Shown piece by piece: positions 7,940 to 16,403 of a stretch of 64,000 nt of DNA. Position 1 is the first letter of the stretch. Every line of letters begins with the position of its first letter. The notes below the pieces were generated by a model that was not told where the DNA came from, made no database searches, and saw only the letters and a program-made list of their open reading frames with translations. The position numbers and the translations under genes are program-made. This stretch comes from Chloroflexota bacterium. GTDB lineage: Bacteria > Chloroflexota > Anaerolineae > Caldilineales > Caldilineaceae. The stretch spans positions 62,001 to 126,000 of the forward strand of contig BOKO01000015.1 in the NCBI GenBank assembly GCA_016861025.1, written 5' to 3'.

Positions 7940-9325
7940 ATGACACAAACGAGCGATAGTGCGCGCGCCTATTCACGTGCGAACGGCGAAAAGTTCCTGA
8001 GCGAATTGTTCGAGATGCTGCGCATCCCCAGCCTCAGCGGCGACCCTGCTCACGCCGGCGACGTGCGCAAGATGGCGGAATGGCTGGCGGCGCACATGCA
8101 GACGCTCGGTCTGGATAAGGTGGCGGTGATGGAAACCGCCGGTCATCCGGTCGTCTATGGCGAGTGGATGGGCGCTGGGCCGGACAAGCCGACGGTGCTG
8201 GTCTACGGTCACTACGACGTGGTGCCGGCAAGCCTGGAAGATGGCTGGGAGAGCGATCCCTTCGAGCCGGTGGTGCGCGACGGCAAAATCTATGCGCGCG
8301 GCGCCACCGATGACAAGGGGCAACTCTTTATTCACGTCAAGGCGCTGGAAGCCTGGCTCAAGAGCAACGGCGCCGCGCCCGCCAACGTCAAGTTTCTGAT
8401 CGAGGGCGAGGAAGAGGTCTCATCGCCCAACCTGACGCCCTTCATCGAGCAGCACCTTGACCTGCTCAAAGCCGACGTCTGCGTGATCAGCGACACCTCG
8501 ATGCCGAGCATCGACGCGCCGTCGATCACGCACAGCCTGCGCGGCATGACCTACATCGAGATCGAGGTCGAAGGGCCGAAAGAAGACCTGCACAGCGGGC
8601 TGTGGGGCGGCGCTGCACACAATCCTGCGCTGGCGCTGGTCGAAATGCTGGGCAAGCTCTACAACCCGGACAACACCATCGCCGTGCCCGGTTTCTACGA
8701 CGATGTCGTCCCGCTGACCGAAGCCGAACGGGAAATGATCGCCAAGACCGACCTCAGCGAGGAGCAGTACAAGGCAGTCACCGGCGTTCCGGCGTTGTGG
8801 GGCGACAAGCGCTTTACGATCCGTGAGCGGCTTTCCGCCCGCCCGACGCTCGACATCAACGGACTATGGAGCGGCTGGAGTGGCCCCGGCCCCAAGACGA
8901 TCATTCCGCAGAAGGCGGGCGCCAAGCTCAGCTCGCGGCTGGTCGCCAACCAGGACCCGCACAAGATTTTCGAGCTGCTCAAGAGTTATCTGGAGTCGAT
9001 CGCCCCGCCAACGGTGAAGCTCGATGTTCGCCTGTTGACGACGGGCCGGGCGGCGCTGATCCCCTTCGACATTCCCGAAATGCAGGCAGCCGCACGCGCC
9101 TATGAGCGCGGTTGGGGGCACGCGCCCGTCTTCACGCGTGGCGGCGGCAGCATCCCGGTCGTGGCGGACATCGCCAGCCTGCTCAAGATTCCTGTGGTGA
9201 TGATGGGCTACGGGCTGGATAGCGACGGGCTACACTCGCCCAACGAGCATTTCAGCATCGAGATGTTCGAACGCGGCATCGAGACCGCGATTGTGTATCT
9301 AGAAGAGCTGGCGCAAACCAAATAG
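7940..9325 (+). CDS. M20 family dipeptidase
   Basis: This 461-residue zinc peptidase belongs to the M20 family (DapE/carboxypeptidase G2/CNDP-like dipeptidases). The ATG at 7940 is chosen because GGGAGGA lies at 7927-7933. Zinc and catalytic residues are visible in order: YGHYDVVP (His and Asp), GATDDKGQ (bridging Asp), EGEEEVSSP (general base and Glu ligand), ISDTSMPS and, near the end, the histidine of GLHSPNEHF (expected spelling DGLHSPNE). The lid domain with its HSGLWGG motif lies between. It should hydrolyse dipeptides or N-acyl amino acids in the cytoplasm. It is followed by a 37-bp tandem repeat, then pepT and an AbgT-type transporter, which makes a peptide or aminobenzoyl-glutamate use group plausible. 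Confidence 0.9.
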   Translation: MTQTSDSARAYSRANGEKFLSELFEMLRIPSLSGDPAHAGDVRKMAEWLAAHMQTLGLDKVAVMETAGHPVVYGEWMGAGPDKPTVLVYGHYDVVPASLEDGWESDPFEPVVRDGKIYARGATDDKGQLFIHVKALEAWLKSNGAAPANVKFLIEGEEEVSSPNLTPFIEQHLDLLKADVCVISDTSMPSIDAPSITHSLRGMTYIEIEVEGPKEDLHSGLWGGAAHNPALALVEMLGKLYNPDNTIAVPGFYDDVVPLTEAEREMIAKTDLSEEQYKAVTGVPALWGDKRFTIRERLSARPTLDINGLWSGWSGPGPKTIIPQKAGAKLSSRLVANQDPHKIFELLKSYLESIAPPTVKLDVRLLTTGRAALIPFDIPEMQAAARAYERGWGHAPVFTRGGGSIPVVADIASLLKIPVVMMGYGLDSDGLHSPNEHFSIEMFERGIETAIVYLEELAQTK

Positions 9326-9419
9326 CGGCAGTTCGCAACCGCCGATGCCAGCAAGACCGTAGCGGCGGTTCGCAACCGCCGATGCCAGCAAGACCGTAGC
9401 GGCGGTTCGCAACCGCCGG
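9323..9419 (+). repeat. 37-bp tandem repeat, 2.6 copies, each with a hairpin
   Basis: Copies start at 9323 (overlapping the TAG stop of the dipeptidase), 9360 and 9397 (partial). Each unit contains GGCGGTTCGCAACCGCC, a 7-bp stem with a CGC loop, followed by GATGCCAGCAAGACCG. Copy 1 has one change in the left arm (GGCAGTT). A related hairpin, GTGCGGCT-GCG-AGCCGCAC, follows at about 9442-9460, just before the pepT ribosome site. There is no spacer variation, so this is not a CRISPR array. Confidence 0.85.
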
Positions 9420-9481
9420 TGAATTTGATGAATGCACGAACGTGCGGCTGCGAGCCGCACCTACGAAAATGGGGGATAGCG

Positions 9482-10735
<1,254 letters not shown>

Positions 10736-10804
10736 TCATCCGGGCGGTTGCCACGCTTGTCGCTCGTCAGGGATTTATCAATATGCTTGTTCAGTGGAGG
10801 GAAG

Positions 10805-12544
10805 ATGGCTACAGGCTCTAGCAAGAAAGCAAAAAATCCACAAGGCTCGAAAGGTGCGCAGAATGCCAGGCAGACCCCCAGCGCTCCAATCGGCCAGCCG
10901 CCGGTTGAACCTGCGAAACGAGGGGCAATGCAGAAACTGCTCGACGGCATCGAAAAAGTAGGCAACAAGGTGCCGCATCCGGTGCTGATGTTCCTTTATT
11001 TGATCGCGTTTATCATCGTGCTCTCGCACGTTCTGTACATGTTGGGTGTGAGCGTCACGACCGAGGTGCTTGAACCGGCGCCGGTGCAGGTGCAGCCGGA
11101 CTTCTATGCAGATACAACCTCCTCTCTGCTCGATACACCCCCCACTGCGGCGTACACCGAAGACGGTTTCGTGATCCGCACCGAGACGATTGCGATCAAG
11201 AGTCTGTTGACGATTGAAGGAATTCGTTTCATCTTCACATCGTTCCTGCCGAACTTTGCCGGCTTCACCGTCGTCGCCACCATCTTTGTGGCGATGATCG
11301 GCGTTGGTGTGGCGGAACAGGCGGGCATGATGGCGGCGCTGATTCGCAAGCTGGTGAAGGTGGCGCCAGCGCGACTGATCACCTTCATCATTGTGCTGTT
11401 GGGCGGCATCTCCAGCGTGGCGACCGACGCCGGGTATCTGATCCTGATTCCACTAGGCGCCGCCGCCTTCTTGACCCTGAAGCGACATCCGGTTGCGGGG
11501 TTGGTGGCGGCGTTTGCCGGCGTCAGCGTTGCCTTTGCGGTCAATATTCTGATCACGCCGCTCGACGCCATGCTCACCGAGATGACCAACGAGGCGTATC
11601 AGTTGGTCAATCCCGGCAGTTCGATCAGCATCGTGGCGAATCTTTACTTCAACATCTTCTTCACGATCTTCTTTGCCGTCGTCGTGACAATCGTCACCGA
11701 GCGTATGATCGAGCCGCGCCTCGGCAAGTTCGTGCCTGACCCCGCTGAAGGCAGCGCCGCAACGCAGGAGGAGAAAGTTGATGTCGCTGCGGAGGAGCGT
11801 GGGCTACGCCATGCCCTCTACTGGTTCCTGGGTGCGCTGGCATTCATCCTGTTGATCACACTGCCGCCGGGTGCGCCGCTGCGCCGCCCGACCGGCGAGC
11901 TAGACGTGTCGTCGCCGTTGCTGGACAGCCTGATCTTCATCATCACGTTACTCTTCCTGTTTGCGGGCATCGGCTATGGACGCGGCGCCGGCACGATCAA
12001 GAGCAGCAACGATGTGATCGCTGGCGTCACCAAGACCTTTGCCGGTCTCGCCAGCCTGGTCTTTCTGCTCTTGGTCATCAGCCAGTTTATTGGTCTGTTC
12101 AACTACAGCAACATGCCGCAGATCCTGGGCATCTCGCTTGCCAAACTGCTGGAACAGGCAAACATCGGCGCCATCCCGCTGCTGGTCGGCATGATCCTGG
12201 TCATCTTCCTGCTCGACTTTGTGATTCCCGGCTCGATGCCAAAGTGGGCGATCTTTGCGCCGGTCTTTGTGCCGCTCTTCGTGAATCTTGGGGTGACGCC
12301 GCAGACGGTGCTGGCCGCCTATCGAATCGGCGACTCGCCAGCCAACGTGATCACGCCGCTGATGGTCTACTTTCCCTTCATCGTGATGGTGGCGCAGCGC
12401 TACGACAAGAAGGTCGGCATCGGCTCGATCATCTCGTTGATGCTGCCATACACCGTTGTGGTGCTGGTGGTCTGGCTCATCATGTTTGTGCTCTGGTTCG
12501 CACTCGGCATTCCACTGGGGCCAAGCTATCCGGTCAGCTTGTAA
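10805..12544 (+). CDS. AbgT family transporter
   Basis: This 579-residue inner-membrane protein belongs to the AbgT (p-aminobenzoyl-glutamate / antimetabolite efflux) family. The ATG at 10805 is chosen because GGAGG sits at 10797-10801, just upstream. After a lysine-rich N-terminus comes GIEKVGNKVPHPVLMFLYLI, the usual AbgT opening. Family motifs include VGVAEQAGMMAALIRKLV, SVATDAGYLILIPLGAA, FVIPGSMPKWAIFAPVFVPL and RIGDSPANVITPLMVYFP. Some 11-13 TM helices with two re-entrant hairpins are expected. Family members import aminobenzoyl-glutamate or export sulfonamides. The M20 peptidase genes directly upstream fit uptake and cleavage of folate breakdown products or peptides, which is inference. 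Confidence 0.9.
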   Translation: MATGSSKKAKNPQGSKGAQNARQTPSAPIGQPPVEPAKRGAMQKLLDGIEKVGNKVPHPVLMFLYLIAFIIVLSHVLYMLGVSVTTEVLEPAPVQVQPDFYADTTSSLLDTPPTAAYTEDGFVIRTETIAIKSLLTIEGIRFIFTSFLPNFAGFTVVATIFVAMIGVGVAEQAGMMAALIRKLVKVAPARLITFIIVLLGGISSVATDAGYLILIPLGAAAFLTLKRHPVAGLVAAFAGVSVAFAVNILITPLDAMLTEMTNEAYQLVNPGSSISIVANLYFNIFFTIFFAVVVTIVTERMIEPRLGKFVPDPAEGSAATQEEKVDVAAEERGLRHALYWFLGALAFILLITLPPGAPLRRPTGELDVSSPLLDSLIFIITLLFLFAGIGYGRGAGTIKSSNDVIAGVTKTFAGLASLVFLLLVISQFIGLFNYSNMPQILGISLAKLLEQANIGAIPLLVGMILVIFLLDFVIPGSMPKWAIFAPVFVPLFVNLGVTPQTVLAAYRIGDSPANVITPLMVYFPFIVMVAQRYDKKVGIGSIISLMLPYTVVVLVVWLIMFVLWFALGIPLGPSYPVSL

Positions 12545-12550
12545 ACGCCG

Positions 12551-12757
12551 ATGCCAGATGTGATTTCGCCCCTCCTGGATGTCATGAACCTTCAGGAGGC
12601 GTGGGAGGCGTTGCTGCAACAGCCGCAGTTCCAGGCGCCGTTCCTGATCGACTATCTGGCGGTCTTTTTGTGGGCGGTCAATGGCGCGCCATCGTTGGGA
12701 TGCACAAACGCTCGTGCTCAGCAACCCGTTTTCTCTCCGAGAAATTGTTGGGGATGA
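12551..12757 (+). pseudogene. remnant of a TRIC/UPF0126 cation-channel gene (frameshifted, truncated)
   Basis: A 68-codon frame starts seven bases after the AbgT gene and reads ...WEALLQQPQFQAPF, then LIDYLAVFLWAVNGA, the first helix of TRIC/UPF0126 (PF03458) proteins. The expected continuation IVGMHKR is present, but in the next frame (about 12688-12708). One base is missing near GGCGCGCCATC. After HKR the similarity stops and a TGA follows at 12755-12757. Normal members are about 200 residues with seven helices, so this is a broken 5' fragment. A real short peptide is less likely. Confidence 0.6.
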
Positions 12758-12820
12758 ATCTTTTTGCATCGGAACCAGTGTAACTGCGAATAACTTTGGG
12801 GAATAGAAAGGATCGAACCT

Positions 12821-13504
12821 ATGAATGACAATCCAGTGCAAGTCCTTGTCGCCGCTTTCAACGATCCAAACCGCGCGGCGGAGATCATGGCGGAACTGAA
12901 ACAGGGCAAAAAGGAAGGGCTGATCGGCATCATCGACGCCGCCGTCGTCGTCAAGGATGCGGAGGGTAAGCTCAAGGTCAAGGACGCCAAGCGCCGCAGC
13001 CGCAAAGGTCTCATCACCGGCGGCATCGTCGGCGGTGTGCTCGGTCTGCTGGCAGGGCCTGTCGGCTGGATGGCCGTGGGCGGCGGCGCGATCGGTGCGC
13101 TGGCCGGCAAAGCGGCGGGCAGCGGCTTGAAGGCGACGATGGAAGAGATCGGCGCGGCGTTGACGCCCAACTCCTCGGCAATCGTCGCCGTGGTTGAACA
13201 CAAATGGGTCGGCATCCTCGAATCGATGCTGGCGGCTGAAGGCGCACGCCTCGCCATGGATGCCATCAAGGAGGACATCGCCACGCAGTTGAACGCGGGC
13301 GGCAGCGTCCTCTTCACGGCGGTCGGCGGAACGCAAGCCGCCAGCGTCATGCGCGCCGCCGAAACACCGGAAGGGGTGCAGATCAGCGCCATCGGCGTCA
13401 GTGACGATGGCGTCTTCATCGGCGATGCGCAGCTCGTCACTGACGAAGAGATCATCGATGGCGAAGCCACGCTGGTGACGTCATCGGATGAGGCAAAGCA
13501 ATAG
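12821..13504 (+). CDS. DUF1269 glycine-zipper membrane protein
   Basis: This 227-residue protein belongs to the DUF1269 family. An N-terminal ferredoxin-like half (VQVLVAAFNDPNRAAEIMAEL, with AVVVKDAEGKLKVKDAKRRSRKG) is followed by a glycine-rich hairpin (residues 65-105, GGIVGGVLGLLAGPVGW) that probably inserts in the membrane. The C-terminal half reads EIGAALTPNSSAIVAVVEHKW, the DUF1269 signature. Family genes are often stress-induced and found beside other membrane-stress genes, but the biochemical role is unknown. AAAGGA lies at about 12808 before the ATG. Its downstream neighbours are a frameshifted SHOCT peptide gene, a VIT-like protein and a BaeRF3 protein, all in the same orientation, suggesting a stress cassette. 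Confidence 0.82.
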   Translation: MNDNPVQVLVAAFNDPNRAAEIMAELKQGKKEGLIGIIDAAVVVKDAEGKLKVKDAKRRSRKGLITGGIVGGVLGLLAGPVGWMAVGGGAIGALAGKAAGSGLKATMEEIGAALTPNSSAIVAVVEHKWVGILESMLAAEGARLAMDAIKEDIATQLNAGGSVLFTAVGGTQAASVMRAAETPEGVQISAIGVSDDGVFIGDAQLVTDEEIIDGEATLVTSSDEAKQ

Positions 13505-13603
13505 CTCGGACCAACTGCAACCGCGTGCGTCAACCACCAGTGCTTTGGAGTGATTGCCGCACGTAGGCGTTCAGTAGTCGCGTTTATATAGAGGAGAAAA
13601 GGA

Positions 13604-13704
13604 ATGCAATCGACGCCTGGGTCGGTCGAGTATCTGTATTGCATCAAGCCGGCATCTTGAGCGATGAGGAATTTGCTGCCATGAAAGCCAAGATTCTGCA
13701 ATAG
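13604..13704 (+). pseudogene. frameshifted SHOCT-domain microprotein gene
   Basis: GAGGAG at about 13591 is followed by ATG at 13604 (MQSTPGSVEYL...). The SHOCT signature LHQAGILSDEEFAAMKAKIL ends at a TAG at 13702-13704, but it lies in another frame from about 13639. Joining the two halves with a one-base change near 13636 would give a protein of about 33 residues, a usual size for stand-alone SHOCT peptides. The SHOCT half is intact, so the frame break is recent or a sequencing error. It sits between the DUF1269 and VIT-like genes. Confidence 0.6.
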
Positions 13705-13719
13705 CCGACAGCCGTCATC

Positions 13720-14484
13720 ATGGGCAGTAGACACTCGTCACGCGCAGCCAGACCAGTCAGTTCGCGCACCGGGTCGCATCATCTGCAGCGAACGACGTCG
13801 AATTCAGGCTTTTGGAATCGCCTGCTCGACCCAATCGATCGACTGGCGGAATCAATCTTCAGCATCTTGATTCTGTTGTCGTTCACGTTGGCGTTTCGCA
13901 TCATCAAGTTGGGCGACGATCCGACGCAGCATATCCCGTCGGCTTATGTCAATGAGTTGCTGATCGGTGCGGCGGGCGCTACGCTGGCATGGGGCATTAT
14001 CGACGGCATCATGTACGCGCTGATCGCAGTTTTCGAGCGCGGGGAACGTCATCGTCTGCTTGCACATCTGCAGACGGCGCAAACCGAGGAAGAAGGCATT
14101 GCCGTCATCGCTGACGAGTTCGACTACATTCTCGAACCGATCACCAGCGAGACGCAGCGCACCATCCTTTATGCCGATGTCTTCGAGCACCTGCGCGAAG
14201 GCAAGCCGCAGCCCGTCACGCTGACGCATGATGATGTGATCGGCGGCTTCGGCTCCGTGCTGGTGGCGGTGATCGCCGTGTTGCCATCCTTTGCACCGTT
14301 TCTGCTCTTTTACAGCAACCCGGCGTTGGCGATTCGGCTGTCGAACGTGGTGTCGTTTGTGATGTTGTTCATCTACGGCTATCAATGGGGGCAGCACACG
14401 GGCGCCAGTCCGTGGAAGACAGGATTGCTGCTTGCTGCAGTGGGCGCGGTGATGGTGTTAATTGCGATTCCATTGGGCGGTTAA
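13720..14484 (+). CDS. CCC1/VIT-like membrane protein of unknown function
   Basis: This 254-residue protein has a basic, serine-rich N-terminus (1-35) and then hydrophobic helices near residues 43-65, 80-105, 175-200, 205-225 and 230-252. The pattern (two helices, a soluble middle of about 70 residues, three helices) resembles the vacuolar iron transporter / CCC1 group, with GGFGSVLVAVIAVLPSFAPF as the first late helix. The metal-binding motifs of VIT1 proteins are not evident, so transport is not claimed. The middle domain (RHRLLAHLQTAQTEEEGIAVIADEFD) is acidic and helical. The gene follows the SHOCT remnant by 15 bases and precedes the BaeRF3 gene by 48, in what looks like one transcription unit. 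Confidence 0.6.
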   Translation: MGSRHSSRAARPVSSRTGSHHLQRTTSNSGFWNRLLDPIDRLAESIFSILILLSFTLAFRIIKLGDDPTQHIPSAYVNELLIGAAGATLAWGIIDGIMYALIAVFERGERHRLLAHLQTAQTEEEGIAVIADEFDYILEPITSETQRTILYADVFEHLREGKPQPVTLTHDDVIGGFGSVLVAVIAVLPSFAPFLLFYSNPALAIRLSNVVSFVMLFIYGYQWGQHTGASPWKTGLLLAAVGAVMVLIAIPLGG

Positions 14485-14532
14485 ACTTCAGATTTTTGTT
14501 CATGCTGTGAAGCAGTTAGGAGCGTACGCTTT

Positions 14533-15618
14533 ATGAATCGACATGACGTGTTGATGGTTCAACAAATGAGTGGCTATCCGTCGCTTACGATCACCCTGCC
14601 CACGCATCGCACCCGACCGGACAACCAGCAGGACCCGATCCGTGTCAAGAACCTGGTCAACCAGGCGCAGGAGCAGTTGCTACAGGAGTTCTCCAAGCGC
14701 GACCTGGCGCCGCTCTTGGAACGGCTTGAGAAATTGACCAACGCCATCGAATATAACTACGCCCTCGACGGCCTGGTGCTCTTCGTCAACAAAGACTTCG
14801 ACGCCAAGTTCTACCTGCCCTTCAGCGTGCCCGAACGCATCGTCGTAGCTGACAACTTCCTCACGCGCGATCTAGTCTTTGCGATGAACCGCATGCGGCG
14901 CTACTGGGTGCTCCTGCTCAGCGAGCAGCCGACGCGCCTCTTCGAGGGCTTCCACGACACGCTCGTCGAAGTGACCGAGGGCGGCTTCCCGATGATCCAC
15001 GAAGGGCCAGGCGGCGCGCAGGCGCTGCCCGGCGGCTATGGCAAAAAGGTCTCGGCCCACCGTGACGAACGCCATCGCCAGTTCTTCCGCAGCGTCGATG
15101 AGGCGCTTAAGCCCTTCCTGGCTGACGATCCGCTGCCGATGTGCGTGGTCGGCGTTGACCGCTATCTGGCGTTCTGGGATGAGGTCTCGGCGCACAAGCA
15201 GTTCATCCGCGCCCGGCTGTTGGGCAGTTACGACCACATGACGCCGCACGAACTGGGACAGACGATCTGGCCCCAGGTGCAGCAGGCGTTGGCTGAACGT
15301 GAGGAGCGCGAATTGGGTGAGCTTGCCCAGTGGGCGAACCAGCAGCGCGTCATCTCCACGCTTGGCGAAGTCTGGCGCTCCGCCAACCTGGGACGCGGCA
15401 AGACGCTCTATGTCGAGACCGACTATCACGAGCCGGGCCGCCTGGACGAAACCGGTATGTTGTTGCTGCCCGCCGACGACCCGAACGCGCCCGGCGTCAT
15501 GCCCGACGCCGTGGACGAGGCCATCGAAATGGTGATTCGCAAGGGCGGCGAAGTTGTCTGCGTCGACAACGGCAAGCTCGCCCAATTTGGACGAATTGCC
15601 CTGGTGTTGCGCTACTGA
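14533..15618 (+). CDS. BaeRF family 3 protein (eRF1-like)
   Basis: This 361-residue soluble protein matches the bacterial archaeo-eukaryotic release factor group, family 3. The N-terminus YPSLTITLPTHRTRPDNQQDPIRVKNLV (written here as two overlapping blocks of the family pattern: ITLPTHRTRPDN then QDPIRVKN) is typical, as are the middle Y.L...GL.LFVN and FYLPFSVPERIVVADNF segments. The C-terminal domain is L7Ae/eRF1-like, ending GEVVCVDNGKLAQFGRIALVLRY. Family members are predicted to act on ribosomes or tRNA under stress, without experimental proof for this subfamily. TTAGGAGC lies about ten bases before the ATG. It belongs to the cassette that begins with the DUF1269 gene. Confidence 0.8.
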   Translation: MNRHDVLMVQQMSGYPSLTITLPTHRTRPDNQQDPIRVKNLVNQAQEQLLQEFSKRDLAPLLERLEKLTNAIEYNYALDGLVLFVNKDFDAKFYLPFSVPERIVVADNFLTRDLVFAMNRMRRYWVLLLSEQPTRLFEGFHDTLVEVTEGGFPMIHEGPGGAQALPGGYGKKVSAHRDERHRQFFRSVDEALKPFLADDPLPMCVVGVDRYLAFWDEVSAHKQFIRARLLGSYDHMTPHELGQTIWPQVQQALAEREERELGELAQWANQQRVISTLGEVWRSANLGRGKTLYVETDYHEPGRLDETGMLLLPADDPNAPGVMPDAVDEAIEMVIRKGGEVVCVDNGKLAQFGRIALVLRY

Positions 15619-15620
15619 CG

Positions 15621-15672
15621 TATAATTTGGTGTGGGTTGCGGATGCGGCCAGCGCAGTCGGAACCCACACCA
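15621..15672 (+). promoter_or_regulatory. TATAAT element and 11-bp hairpin before the DUF4203 gene
   Basis: TATAAT at 15621-15626 lies just after the BaeRF3 stop, with a weak TTGCCC 19 bases upstream. It is followed by a perfect 11-bp inverted repeat, TGGTGTGGGTT (15628-15638) and AACCCACACCA (15662-15672), with a 23-base loop. No U-run follows. It could be a 5' leader structure or an operator. Confidence 0.45.
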
Positions 15673-15733
15673 CTTCAGGCGCCACCAGTGTAACTTTTCG
15701 TTCCAACCAAATCACTAACAAGGAGGTATGACA

Positions 15734-16327
15734 ATGTTCTGGATGGGGATTGTGTTAGCAGCTTGTGGGATTTTTCTGCTCGTCTATGGCGGTCTGCTGT
15801 TCCGCTTTTCGATGGCGGTCGGCTTCTTCGTGCTTGGCTTCAGCCTGGCGTCGTGGCTCTTCTCCAGCCAGACTGACCTGATCCGCATCTTGATCAGCCT
15901 GGTCGTGGGCGGCGTACTGGCTGGGGTGGGCTATATGTTGGTGCGGATGGTGTTGCACCTTGCCGGTGGGCTGCTGGGCGCTGTGCTTGTCCTGCTGGTA
16001 TTGTCGCTGTTGCCGTTGAACATGCCCAGTTTTCTCAACATCATCATCATCCTGGCGGGCGCTGGCGTCGTCGGCTTCTTTGGCAACCGCCTGGGCGACT
16101 GGGTGATCATTCTGGCGACCTCGCTGGCAGGAGCGTATGCCGTTGTGCTTGGCTTGACGCGCATGTTCCCCGCCGCCGTCGAAGCCAGCGCAGAGTATGT
16201 CGCCAGCGGCTCGGCGTATGTCCCCTTCACCGGGCCTGCATTTGCCGTCTTTGTGATCATTTTTGTCATCGGCGCGCTGGCGCAGGATCGGATTCGCTCG
16301 TTGCGCGGGCGTTTTGTGATTCGCTAA
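15734..16327 (+). CDS. DUF4203 (TMEM198-like) membrane protein
   Basis: This is a 197-residue protein of about seven TM helices with almost no soluble part, and it resembles DUF4203/TMEM198-type proteins. The second ATG at 15734 is preferred: AGGAGG at 15721-15726 is seven bases before it but only one base before the ATG at 15728. Glycines recur within helices (GVVGFFGNRLGDWVI, GALAQDRIRSLRGRF at the end). The function is unknown. It closes the 12.8-16.3 kb cassette. A hairpin at 16345-16364 follows the stop. Confidence 0.75.
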   Translation: MFWMGIVLAACGIFLLVYGGLLFRFSMAVGFFVLGFSLASWLFSSQTDLIRILISLVVGGVLAGVGYMLVRMVLHLAGGLLGAVLVLLVLSLLPLNMPSFLNIIIILAGAGVVGFFGNRLGDWVIILATSLAGAYAVVLGLTRMFPAAVEASAEYVASGSAYVPFTGPAFAVFVIIFVIGALAQDRIRSLRGRFVIR

Positions 16328-16344
16328 GTCATCTCACATCTCCC

Positions 16345-16364
16345 AGGAAGTTCTGGAGCTTCCT
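16345..16364. repeat. REP-like hairpin AGGAAG-n8-CTTCCT
   Basis: AGGAAG (16345-16350) and CTTCCT (16359-16364) flank TTCTGGAG. The stem can extend with one mismatch. The sequence CAGGAAGTTCTGGAGCTTCC is close to the hairpin at 51177-51198, which suggests a dispersed intergenic element. No U-run follows it. Confidence 0.55.
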
Positions 16365-16403
16365 AAGAGATTCTAATTGAGTCTTCGATACAGGAGTTTG
16401 CTC

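Noticed and set aside
9323..9419. CRISPR array
   Set aside because: The copies are identical along the whole unit, so there are no spacers.
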